The notes beneath the pieces were generated by a model. The model did not search any database. It saw only the letters and a program-made list of their open reading frames with translations, and was not told the DNA's origin. This document shows, piece after piece, positions 23,762 through 30,617 of a stretch of DNA of 47,256 nt. This DNA is from Bacillota bacterium (GTDB taxonomy: Bacteria; Bacillota; Clostridia; Oscillospirales; Oscillospiraceae). The first letter of the stretch is position 1, and every line of letters begins with the position of its first letter. The translations under genes and the position numbers were made by a program. Location: the NCBI GenBank assembly GCA_030529825.1, contig JAUMWD010000011.1, positions 1 to 47,256 on the forward strand, given 5' to 3'.

Positions 23762-23795
23762 CTTAACACTGTCCGATTGTACGGACAGTGTTAAG
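23762..23795. repeat. Perfect 14-bp inverted repeat downstream of pheT
   Basis: CTTAACACTGTCCG and its exact reverse complement flank a six-base loop. It lies 18 bases past the pheT stop codon and upstream of the ireB promoter. It has no U tract on the minus strand, so it is an atypical terminator or an operator/RNA stabiliser. Confidence 0.8.
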
Positions 23796-23812
23796 CACCT
23801 TTTTAAGCATTT

Positions 23813-26491
23813 TTATCTGATAACAGCATCGAAATGAGCCTTGAGAGCATCGAGAACCGCCTTTATGGTGGATTCTGCGTGCTCGTCGGTGAGAGTCTGG
23901 TCGTCTGCTCTCATAGTGAGAGAGAAGGCAACGGATTTCTTGTCGGGTGCCATATGGGAGCCGGTGTAGATGTCAAAGAGCTCGCAGCCCTTGAGATACT
24001 TGCCGCCGTTTGCAAGTATGCACTTACTGAGCTTTGCGACGGGAATGCCTCTGTCGCAGACAAGAGCAATGTCACGGGTGACGGCAGGGAACTTGGGCAG
24101 AGGAGCATAGGTGGGATCTTCACCGCGGGCGGCCATGAGAGCCTCGAAGGAAAGCTCTGCGCAGTAGAACTCTGCGTCAACGCCGTAGTTTGCGGCACAC
24201 AGAGGATGAATCTGACCGAACACACCGATGAGCTTATCGCCTGCGAACACCTTTGCACAGCGGCCGGGATGGTAAGAGGGATTGTCACTGCAGGCCTCAT
24301 AGGAAACATCCTTTGCGCGGATGCTGCCGAGAATAGCCTCCACAAGACCCTTGAGGGCAAAGAAGTTCATCTTTTCGCCGTAAGCGCCGAGAGAAAGAAC
24401 CTTTTCCTCAATTGCAAGACCGTCAGCGCCGCCGAGCTTGTAGGTACGGCCCAGCTCGTAGAGCTTTGCTTCCTGGTTGCGGTAGTTGTAGTTGCGGGTG
24501 AGAATCTCAAGCATGGAGGGGAGAACGGTGGTACGCATGATGGAGGTGTCCTCGCCCAGAGGATTGAGAATCTTAAAGCTTTCGCGGCGTGCATCGTCTG
24601 CTGCCCAGCGAATTTTGTCATAGTAGGTGGGGCTTATGAAGGAGTAGGTGATAATCTCATCATAGCCTGCGGCGCGGCAGGTCGCTCCAAGCTGCTGCTC
24701 CAGCTTCTGAGCCTCGCTGTAGCCGCCGCGGGTTGTTTCACCGTGAACTAAAGTGCAGGGAATATTGTTGTAGCCGTGGAAACGGGCAACCTCTTCCGCA
24801 AGGTCGGAATAGTGCTGAACATCTCCGCGGTAAGAGGGAACGGTGATGGTCTCACCCTCAACGCCGAAGTCGAGCTTCTTCAGAATTGCCTGCATTTCCT
24901 CAACGGAAACATCAGTGCCGAGAAGAGCGTTGATCTTTTCGGGACGGAGCGCAAGCACGGTGGGCTCGGGGAGCTTGTTAACAACATCAATCACGCCGTC
25001 TACAACCTCGCCTGCACCCAGCATCTCAACCAGCTCGCAGGCACGGTTGACTGCGGGGAGGGTGTTCATGGGGTCAAGGCCCTTTTCGAACTTTGCGGAT
25101 GCCTCGGTACGCATACCCAGTGACAGTGCGCCCTTGCGGATGCAGGTGCCGTCAAAGTTTGCGGACTCGAATACAACATCAACGGTGTCTTCAACGATTT
25201 CGCTGTTTTCACCGCCCATGATGCCTGCAAGACCTACGGCGCGGGTATCATCGGCAATGACAAGGTGATTTTCAGTGAGCTTCCTCACATTGCCGTCGAG
25301 AGTGGTGAGCTCCTCACCGGCTTCTGCGCGGCGGACAATAATCTTACCGCCCTTGACATAGCGGTAGTCAAATGCGTGCATGGGCTGACCGTATTCCATC
25401 ATGACATAGTTCGTGATGTCAACGATATTGTTGATGGGGCGGACACCCATGGCACGGAGACGCTCACGCATCCACTTGGGAGAGGGGGCAATTTTAACAT
25501 TGCGCACCATGCGTGCGGTGTATCTGGGGCAGAGGTCCTCTGCGGGAACTTCAACCATCAGAAGCTCCTCAAGGTTGCCTTCGGCACCGCCCTTGACGAC
25601 GGGCTCGTGAAGGGTGAGGGGAGCATCAAAGGTGGCGGCTGCCTCACGGGCAAGACCGATAACGGAAAGACAGTCGGGGCGGTTGGGGGTGATTTCAAAC
25701 TCCACAACATGGTCATCTGCGCCGATTACGGGGCGGATGTCGTCTCCGGGTTGTGCATCCTCATGAAGAATGAAGATGCCGTCTTCAATGCAGTTGGGAA
25801 ATTCCTTCTGCTCTGCGTGAAGGTCAGCGAGAGTGCAGATTGCGCCGTTCTTGGTATTGTAAGCAACCATGTCGCCCACATGGATGTTCTGGCAGGGAGT
25901 GCATACACAGCCCTCAACACCCTCAAGAGTGCAGCACCAGCCGCAGGAGGAGGCGGAAACTGCCTTGACCTCTGCGGCGATGACAGGGCCGAACACCTTG
26001 TCGCCGCTCTTGATGTCGGCGGGGATAGAGGGCTTTTCGGGGTCAATGGGATGGTAGTTGTTTAGAAGAGCTGCGGCCTTAATTACGGCATAGGGGAAAT
26101 CACGCTCGTCAAGACCAAGCTCTCCGAGAGAGCAGAGCATACCGTAGGAGGCTTCGCCTCTCAGCTTGCCCTTTTCGATCTTCTTGCCTCCGGGGAGGAT
26201 AGATTTGTGCAGAGCAGCGGGAACAAGGTCGCCTACATGGACATTCCATGCGCCGGTGACGATCTGAACGGGCTCGTCGCTGCCTACATCAATCTGACAG
26301 ATCCACATATGGTCGGAGTTGGGATGCTTCACCATGGAAAGCACCTTACCCACCTTTACATTGACGATTTCCGCACCCATGTCCTCAAAGGTTTCAACCT
26401 TGGAGCCGGAGAGTGTCATTGCCTCGGCAAATTCCTTGTCGTCAACATCTATCTTAACAAATTCGTTTAACCATTTTCTGCTTAAATTCAT
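23813..26491 (-). CDS. pheT: Phenylalanine--tRNA ligase beta subunit, with domain insertion
   Basis: Beta chain of the heterotetrameric PheRS that charges tRNA-Phe. 892 residues, about 90 longer than the usual ~800. Order: N-terminal tRNA-binding OB domain (~40-125: VKVGKVLSMVKHPNSDHMWICQIDVG), an extra segment (~131-236), B3/B4 editing domain (ITPNRPDCLSVIGLAREAA; RMVRNVKIAPSPKWM), B5 domain, catalytic-like core (GETTRGGYSEAQ; NPLGEDTSIMRTTVLPSML), and a C-terminal FDX-ACB anticodon-binding domain (PKFPAVTRDIALV). The extra segment is Cys-rich (C183, C186, C187, C195, C197, C200) and echoes the preceding domain: NVHVGDLV/NIHVGDMV and CSLGELGLDERDFP/CTLADLHAEQKEFP. It therefore looks like a second copy of that domain. 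It is co-transcribed with pheS from a T-box leader. Confidence 0.96.
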   Translation of the reverse strand: MNLSRKWLNEFVKIDVDDKEFAEAMTLSGSKVETFEDMGAEIVNVKVGKVLSMVKHPNSDHMWICQIDVGSDEPVQIVTGAWNVHVGDLVPAALHKSILPGGKKIEKGKLRGEASYGMLCSLGELGLDERDFPYAVIKAAALLNNYHPIDPEKPSIPADIKSGDKVFGPVIAAEVKAVSASSCGWCCTLEGVEGCVCTPCQNIHVGDMVAYNTKNGAICTLADLHAEQKEFPNCIEDGIFILHEDAQPGDDIRPVIGADDHVVEFEITPNRPDCLSVIGLAREAAATFDAPLTLHEPVVKGGAEGNLEELLMVEVPAEDLCPRYTARMVRNVKIAPSPKWMRERLRAMGVRPINNIVDITNYVMMEYGQPMHAFDYRYVKGGKIIVRRAEAGEELTTLDGNVRKLTENHLVIADDTRAVGLAGIMGGENSEIVEDTVDVVFESANFDGTCIRKGALSLGMRTEASAKFEKGLDPMNTLPAVNRACELVEMLGAGEVVDGVIDVVNKLPEPTVLALRPEKINALLGTDVSVEEMQAILKKLDFGVEGETITVPSYRGDVQHYSDLAEEVARFHGYNNIPCTLVHGETTRGGYSEAQKLEQQLGATCRAAGYDEIITYSFISPTYYDKIRWAADDARRESFKILNPLGEDTSIMRTTVLPSMLEILTRNYNYRNQEAKLYELGRTYKLGGADGLAIEEKVLSLGAYGEKMNFFALKGLVEAILGSIRAKDVSYEACSDNPSYHPGRCAKVFAGDKLIGVFGQIHPLCAANYGVDAEFYCAELSFEALMAARGEDPTYAPLPKFPAVTRDIALVCDRGIPVAKLSKCILANGGKYLKGCELFDIYTGSHMAPDKKSVAFSLTMRADDQTLTDEHAESTIKAVLDALKAHFDAVIR

Positions 26492-26514
26492 ATATTTAAT
26501 CTCCTTCCTTATAG

Positions 26515-26549
26515 GCCCCCTTGCCTAAAGGGGGCTGCCGCGAAGCGGC
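26515..26549. repeat. Double-hairpin element between pheS and pheT
   Basis: Two stem-loops lie back to back: GCCCCCTT-GCCTA-AAGGGGGC (26515-26535) and GCCGC-GAA-GCGGC (26537-26549). The form (a pyrimidine-rich arm, its complement, then a short GC hairpin) is like small dispersed repeats seen in many clostridial genomes. It sits in the 77-base gap of an operon and may tune pheT relative to pheS or be a remnant of a miniature repeat. Confidence 0.7.
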
Positions 26550-26568
26550 TGGGGAATACTACCTCCTA

Positions 26569-27594
26569 TCAGAACTGCTCAAGGAAGCGTACATCGTTCT
26601 CGAAAATCAGACGAAGGTCTGCAATCTTGAAGCGGCGCATTGCCAGACGCTCAAGTCCCATGCCGAAGGCCCAGCCGGTGTACTCTTCGCTGTCAATTCC
26701 ACTCATCTCAAGAACCTTGGGGTGTACCATGCCTGCGCCGAGAACCTCAATCCAGCCCTCGCCCTTGCAGGTGGGGCAGCCCTTGCCGCCGCACTTGTGG
26801 CACTGAACATCCATTTCGCAGGAGGGCTCGGTGAAGGGGAAGTGATGGGGACGGAAGCGGGTTACGGTGCCTTCGCCGAAAAGCTGCTCCATAACTGCGT
26901 TAAGAGTACCCTTAAGGTCAGCCATGGTGACGCCCTTGTCAATTACCATGCCCTCAACCTGATGGAACATGGGGGAATGGGTGGCGTCAACCTCGTCCTT
27001 GCGGTAAACACGGCCGGGAGCAACGATGCGGATGGGAAGCTCCATGCTCTCCATAGCTCTGACCTGCATGGGGCTGGTCTGGCTGCGGAGCATGATGCTG
27101 CTGTCCTCGGTAAAATAGAAGGTATCGGACCAGTCACGGGAGGGATGGCCCTCTTCTGCGTTGAGCTTATCGAAGTTGTAGGTTGCCAGCTCAACCTCGG
27201 GACCGTCAAGCACGGTAAAGCCCATGCCGACGAAAATATCCTTAATCTCGTCAAGAGCCATGTACATGGGGTGCTTGTGGCCCATGCGGAGTGCTTCGCC
27301 GGGAATCGTTACATCAAGAGTTTCGTCCTCAAGCTTCTTCTCCAGCATTTTGGCCTCAAGCTTTGTGCGAGTGCCTTCAATAACCTGCTCGATTTCGGCT
27401 CTTATCTGGTTTGCAAGCTGACCCATAACGGGGCGCTCCTCGGCGGAGAGCTTGCCCATCTGCTTCAGAATTGCGGTGAGCTCACCCTTTTTACCAAGAT
27501 ACTTTACTCGGAGAGCCTCAAGTGCTTCCATGCTGTCGGCGCCGCCGATGGCATTAAGAGCATTTTCTCTCAGCTCCTGCATAAGTGCTTTCAT
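26569..27594 (-). CDS. pheS: Phenylalanine--tRNA ligase alpha subunit
   Basis: Catalytic alpha chain of PheRS, 341 residues as in Bacillus. An N-terminal coiled coil (~1-85: ALEALRVKYLGKKGELTAILKQMG) precedes the class II core: motif 1 region GHKHPMYMALDEIKDIF, motif 2 PIRIVAPGRVYRKDEVDATHSPMFHQVEG, FRPHHFPFTEPSCEMDV and motif 3 GWAFGMGLERLAMRRF. A CHKCGGKGCPTC pair at ~255-267 is a Cys-rich insertion common in Firmicutes PheS. First gene of the pheS-pheT operon; the upstream T-box with a UUC specifier responds to uncharged tRNA-Phe. Confidence 0.98.
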   Translation of the reverse strand: MKALMQELRENALNAIGGADSMEALEALRVKYLGKKGELTAILKQMGKLSAEERPVMGQLANQIRAEIEQVIEGTRTKLEAKMLEKKLEDETLDVTIPGEALRMGHKHPMYMALDEIKDIFVGMGFTVLDGPEVELATYNFDKLNAEEGHPSRDWSDTFYFTEDSSIMLRSQTSPMQVRAMESMELPIRIVAPGRVYRKDEVDATHSPMFHQVEGMVIDKGVTMADLKGTLNAVMEQLFGEGTVTRFRPHHFPFTEPSCEMDVQCHKCGGKGCPTCKGEGWIEVLGAGMVHPKVLEMSGIDSEEYTGWAFGMGLERLAMRRFKIADLRLIFENDVRFLEQF

Positions 27595-27626
27595 GTGTTT
27601 TCTCCTCTATAAAAAATTTTAAAAAC

Positions 27627-27850
27627 AAAAAAATAAGCCTCTCATCCCGCAAAGGGACGAAAGACCAAGCTTCCGCGGTACCACCCAAATTCGATTGGTA
27701 AAATCGCGCTTTCTGCCCATAACGGAGGCAACCGCCGGTGATTGGCCGGAGCTCATGGGCGAACTAAACGCTTTTCCCACAGGCGGCTTACAGCCGGTGA
27801 CCGCCATTCTCTGTCTGACAAAACTGCGTTATCTTCCCAATCAATGCCGT
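27627..27850 (-). ncRNA. T-box leader, Phe specifier (UUC)
   Basis: The T-box sequence GGGTGGTACCGCGG is present on the minus strand (27686-27673). Upstream, a Stem I is recognisable: AACGC (about 27831) pairs with GCGTT above a specifier loop with TTC at 27763-27761, and the distal loop has GGCTGTAAGCC. UUC is a Phe codon, matching pheS downstream. The antiterminator region is followed by a terminator (CGTCCC-TTTG-CGGGATG region, AAGC/GCTT at the base, then a U run ending near 27627). Uncharged tRNA-Phe should stabilise the antiterminator and switch on pheST. It ends about 30 bases before the pheS start. With its promoter it fills most of 27595-27972. Confidence 0.95.
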
Positions 27851-27867
27851 TCAATATAACAATAAAT

Positions 27868-27896
27868 TTTATAGCCCACAAAAGGGAAAAAGTCAA
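27868..27896 (-). promoter_or_regulatory. Promoter of the T-box-pheST transcript
   Basis: On the minus strand TTGACT (27896-27891), 17-base spacer, TATAAA (27873-27868). Confidence 0.88.
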
Positions 27897-27904
27897 GAGA
27901 AAAT

Positions 27905-27933
27905 TTGACTAATTAAGTTCAGATATATATAAT
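27905..27933 (+). promoter_or_regulatory. Promoter of the lipoprotein-alr-mazF operon
   Basis: TTGACT (27905-27910), 17-base spacer, TATAAT (27928-27933). It is divergent from the pheST promoter; the two -35 boxes are 8 bases apart. Confidence 0.88.
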
Positions 27934-27972
27934 ATACTAAACCGAAGAATATATACTTATTCGGAGGTTTGA

Positions 27973-28551
27973 ATGAAACGGAGAATTATTTTGCCGTTGG
28001 CGTTAGTGCTGCTTCTCTGCGGCTGCAGTGGCGGCGAGGAAGCGGCGTTTGACCGCTTTCGACAGGAGCTTGCCGAGGCGGAGGAAATCATCTTTACGGC
28101 AGATGTCCAGGCTGAATATGAAGATAAGACCGCGGAGTTTACGCTTTGCTTTTCCATGCAGAACGACGAATACCGCGTGGAAATCCTCGAGCCTGAAATT
28201 GTGAAGGGCATTTCTGCCCGCGTGAAAAGCGGGGAAACCCATCTTGAGTATGACGGGGCGATTTTAGATATCGGAAAGCTCACGGACAGGGGACTATGCC
28301 CCATGTCGGCGCTGCCCTTTCTTCTGGATGCCATGCGGGATGCCCATGTGGATATGACATGGACAGAGAACGGACTTTTGGCAGTGCGGCTGATACCCTC
28401 TGACGATATGAGCGTGACGCTGTGGCTTGATGAAGATAATGAACCGGTAAACGCTGAAATAGAATATGAAGAAAAAACAGTTGTGTTTATTGAAATACAC
28501 GACTGGGAGACAGAAACAAATGAAGGATCTGCAGAAGAGAACATGGGCTGA
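27973..28551 (+). CDS. LolA-like lipoprotein upstream of alr (YdcC-like position)
   Basis: 192-residue lipoprotein: lipobox L15-C16-G17-C18, then an acidic mature domain with alternating strands (IIFTADVQAEYEDKTAEFTLCFSMQNDEYRVEILEP, ISARVKSGETHLEYDGAILDIG, MSVTLWLDEDNEPVNAEIEYEEKTVVFIEI) that suggests the LolA/LppX beta-barrel-like fold (inference). In Bacillus a LolA-like lipoprotein gene (ydcC) also precedes alr and the mazF homologue, so the order is conserved. GGAGG precedes ATG by six bases. The 3' end overlaps alr by 32 bases. Confidence 0.8.
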   Translation: MKRRIILPLALVLLLCGCSGGEEAAFDRFRQELAEAEEIIFTADVQAEYEDKTAEFTLCFSMQNDEYRVEILEPEIVKGISARVKSGETHLEYDGAILDIGKLTDRGLCPMSALPFLLDAMRDAHVDMTWTENGLLAVRLIPSDDMSVTLWLDEDNEPVNAEIEYEEKTVVFIEIHDWETETNEGSAEENMG

Positions 28552-29644
28552 AGTCAGCCTGAATAATATTGAACATAACTACCGCACCATAAGAGCGCAT
28601 ATTCCCGAAAATACAAAGTTTTTGGGCATAGTCAAGGCGGATGCCTACGGTCACGGTGCAGTTGAGGTGGCGAAGCGCCTTGAAAAGTGTGGCGCAGACT
28701 ACCTCGCCATAGCTTGCCTTGATGAGGCAATTGAGCTGCGCAAATGCGGTGTCACCATGCCCATTTTGATTTTAGGCCACACTCCTCCGGATTATGTAAA
28801 CCTGCTTTTGGAGAATAAGCTCACCCAGACCGTAAGCTGTGAGGCAAAGGCAATTGAGTATTCCAACGCGGCAAGGGAGCTTGGCGGAACTCTGAAAATC
28901 CACATTAAGTTGGATACGGGTATGTCCCGTCTCGGCTATCTATGCGCGGACAGCTATTTTGACGAGGGTGTTAAAAATGTTGTAAGCACCTGCAATCTGC
29001 CAAATCTTGATGTTGAGGGTGTTTACACTCACTTTGCCGTTTCGGACTTTTCCGATGAGGATAGTATTGCCTATACAAAAAAGCAGTTTAAGCTTTTCAC
29101 CGATGTCATTCGCGCGGCGGAGGAAAAGGGCGTTTCCTTTAAAATACGCCATTGTGCCAACAGCGGTGCCGTGGTAAATCATCCCGAGATGATGCTTGAC
29201 ATGGTGCGCCCCGGATTCCTGCTTTACGGCTATGGTGATGAGGGCAAGCTTGGCCTGAAGCCTGCCATGCGAATGGTAAGCACTGTCAGCACCATTAAGT
29301 ATTATGAGCCGCAAACCTGCATCAGCTACGGCAGAAACTTCGTAACGGAAAAGCGCACCCGCATGGGTGTCATGGCGGCAGGCTATGCCGACGGTCTGCC
29401 CTGGGCAGCAGCGGGCAAATACAGCTTTGCAGTTGAGGGCAAGTCCGCACCGCAGAGGGGAAACATCTGCATGGATATGTGCATGATTGACCTTACGGAT
29501 ATTCCCGACGCCTCCGTGGGCAGCGAGGTTGAGATTTTCGGCGAAAACGCGAGAATTGAAAGACTTGCGGAAGCCGCAGGAACAATTCCCTACGAGCTTT
29601 TGTGCGCCGTTTCAAAGCGCGTGCCGAGAGTATATATTGACTGA
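28520..29644 (+). CDS. alr: Alanine racemase
   Basis: PLP-dependent racemase that makes D-alanine for peptidoglycan. 374 residues. The PLP lysine is K39 in VKADAYGHG and the catalytic tyrosine is Y270 in CISYGRNF; other family blocks are HIKLDTGMSRLGYL, HCANSGAV, GFLLYGY and GNICMDMCMIDL. The reading frame is open from 28466, but the start at 28520 fits the family N-terminus (WAEVSLNNIEHNYR) and has GGGAGA upstream. It overlaps the preceding lipoprotein gene, which implies coupled translation. Confidence 0.97.
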   Translation: MKDLQKRTWAEVSLNNIEHNYRTIRAHIPENTKFLGIVKADAYGHGAVEVAKRLEKCGADYLAIACLDEAIELRKCGVTMPILILGHTPPDYVNLLLENKLTQTVSCEAKAIEYSNAARELGGTLKIHIKLDTGMSRLGYLCADSYFDEGVKNVVSTCNLPNLDVEGVYTHFAVSDFSDEDSIAYTKKQFKLFTDVIRAAEEKGVSFKIRHCANSGAVVNHPEMMLDMVRPGFLLYGYGDEGKLGLKPAMRMVSTVSTIKYYEPQTCISYGRNFVTEKRTRMGVMAAGYADGLPWAAAGKYSFAVEGKSAPQRGNICMDMCMIDLTDIPDASVGSEVEIFGENARIERLAEAAGTIPYELLCAVSKRVPRVYID

Positions 29645-29674
29645 AGTATAAAATTCTGCGCACCGTGGGAGAAT

Positions 29675-29712
29675 ATAGTCAGTACCCTACATAAAATGTA
29701 GCGGGCGACTAT
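29675..29712 (+). other. Stem-loop in the alr-mazF gap
   Basis: ATAGTC (29675-29680) pairs with GACTAT (29707-29712), and inside it CCTACAT pairs with ATGTAG plus GG across a bulge. The hairpin ends seven bases before the probable mazF ribosome-binding site. TATAGTCA recurs at 29674-29681 and 29738-29745, the latter just inside mazF. In Bacillus and Clostridioides this gap holds the antitoxin gene; here only this structure is present. Confidence 0.6.
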
Positions 29713-29732
29713 CTTCCGGAGTGTGAATTGAA

Positions 29733-30077
29733 TTGAGTATAGTCAAACGTGGAGATATCTATTATGCCGACCTGAGCCCCGTCGTGGGCAGTGAACAGGG
29801 CGGAATGCGTCCGGTGCTGATAGTGCAGAATGACACCGGCAACAAGCACAGCCCCACGGTGATTGCCGCGGCAATCACAAGTCAAACGGGCAAGGCAAAG
29901 CTTCCCACACATATTGAACTCAACGCCCAGAGTGTGGGGCTTACCCGTGACAGCGTGATACTGCTGGAGCAGATACGCACTATTGATAAATCCCGTCTGC
30001 GTGAGAAAATGGGCAGACTTGACGACAGCACCATGAATAAGGTTGACAGCGCAATTGCCGTCAGCTTCGGACTGTGA
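29733..30077 (+). CDS. mazF: MazF/PemK-family endoribonuclease toxin (NdoA-like)
   Basis: Sequence-specific mRNA interferase of 114 residues. Family features: [31 protein letters not shown] at the start, the catalytic region [38 protein letters not shown] and a helical C-terminus. It closely follows the Bacillus NdoA pattern in sequence and in its place after alr. The start is a TTG with GGAG 11 bases upstream, a weak initiation site that would keep expression low. No antitoxin ORF is present in the 88 bases before it or just after it. Confidence 0.94.
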   Translation: MSIVKRGDIYYADLSPVVGSEQGGMRPVLIVQNDTGNKHSPTVIAAAITSQTGKAKLPTHIELNAQSVGLTRDSVILLEQIRTIDKSRLREKMGRLDDSTMNKVDSAIAVSFGL

Positions 30078-30090
30078 TATTAACATGAGA

Positions 30091-30122
30091 AAAATCCCCG
30101 AGTTTTTGCTCGGGGATTTTTT
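30091..30122 (+). terminator. Terminator of the alr-mazF operon
   Basis: AAATCCCCGAG / CTCGGGGATTT, loop TTTTG, followed by T; 14 bases after the mazF stop. Confidence 0.9.
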
Positions 30123-30136
30123 GCTTGGAGGGAGCT

Positions 30137-30574
30137 ATGGAATATCCGATTTTTATAGACGGCGCTGAACGGGGAAGACTCCGTGTAACACGGGAGGGAA
30201 TACGCACGCGATTTTTTGCCGAATGCGAAAAAGCACAGGGGATAATCAGACTTTGGGTTTTCGGAAAGGAAAAGCGGGCATATCTCGGTGTGCTTTGCCC
30301 CGAAGCGGATAAGCTCATCCTTTCCAAATGCTTCAGCAGAAACGAAATGCGGTGCTTTCCCTCTGAAATCGAATATGCGTCAAACGAAGAAATTAAAAAG
30401 GAGAATTCCATTGAGGAAAGAAATAAAAAATGGGTTATGTCAACCAAAGGCTGCCTGATTCTGAATGACGGTAATCAGAAATACATAGCTATACCGGCAG
30501 ACGGAAAGCGCCTTGAAAAAACAGGGCTTGTTAAGCGTATAGACGGCAGAGATTATCTTGTTTTCCGGAAATAA
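30137..30574 (+). CDS. Hypothetical protein, 145 aa
   Basis: I do not recognise this protein. It is soluble with no signal peptide. The N-terminal half looks all-beta (YPIFIDGAERGRLRVTREGIRTRFFAECEKAQGIIRLWVFGKEKRAYLGVL is broken into short strands). A charged helical linker (~80-95) follows, then a second strand-rich part (GCLILNDGNQKYIAIPADG, DGRDYLVFRK). ATG 30137 has GGAGGG at 30127-30132 and is chosen over the TTG at 30125. It sits alone between a terminator and the pdp promoter; that promoter overlaps its last codons. Confidence 0.8.
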   Translation: MEYPIFIDGAERGRLRVTREGIRTRFFAECEKAQGIIRLWVFGKEKRAYLGVLCPEADKLILSKCFSRNEMRCFPSEIEYASNEEIKKENSIEERNKKWVMSTKGCLILNDGNQKYIAIPADGKRLEKTGLVKRIDGRDYLVFRK

Positions 30575-30586
30575 ATATGGTAAAAT
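30558..30586 (+). promoter_or_regulatory. Putative promoter of pdp
   Basis: TTGTTT (30558-30563), 17-base spacer ending in TGG, TAAAAT (30581-30586). It overlaps the 3' end of the preceding gene. Confidence 0.6.
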
Positions 30587-30617
30587 ATAATCTTAAATTA
30601 TCAGGGAGGTAATGTCT

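Noticed and set aside
29645-29732. Hidden mazE-type antitoxin gene before mazF
   Set aside because: All frames of the 88-base gap were considered; none gives an ORF of useful length with a start and ribosome-binding site.
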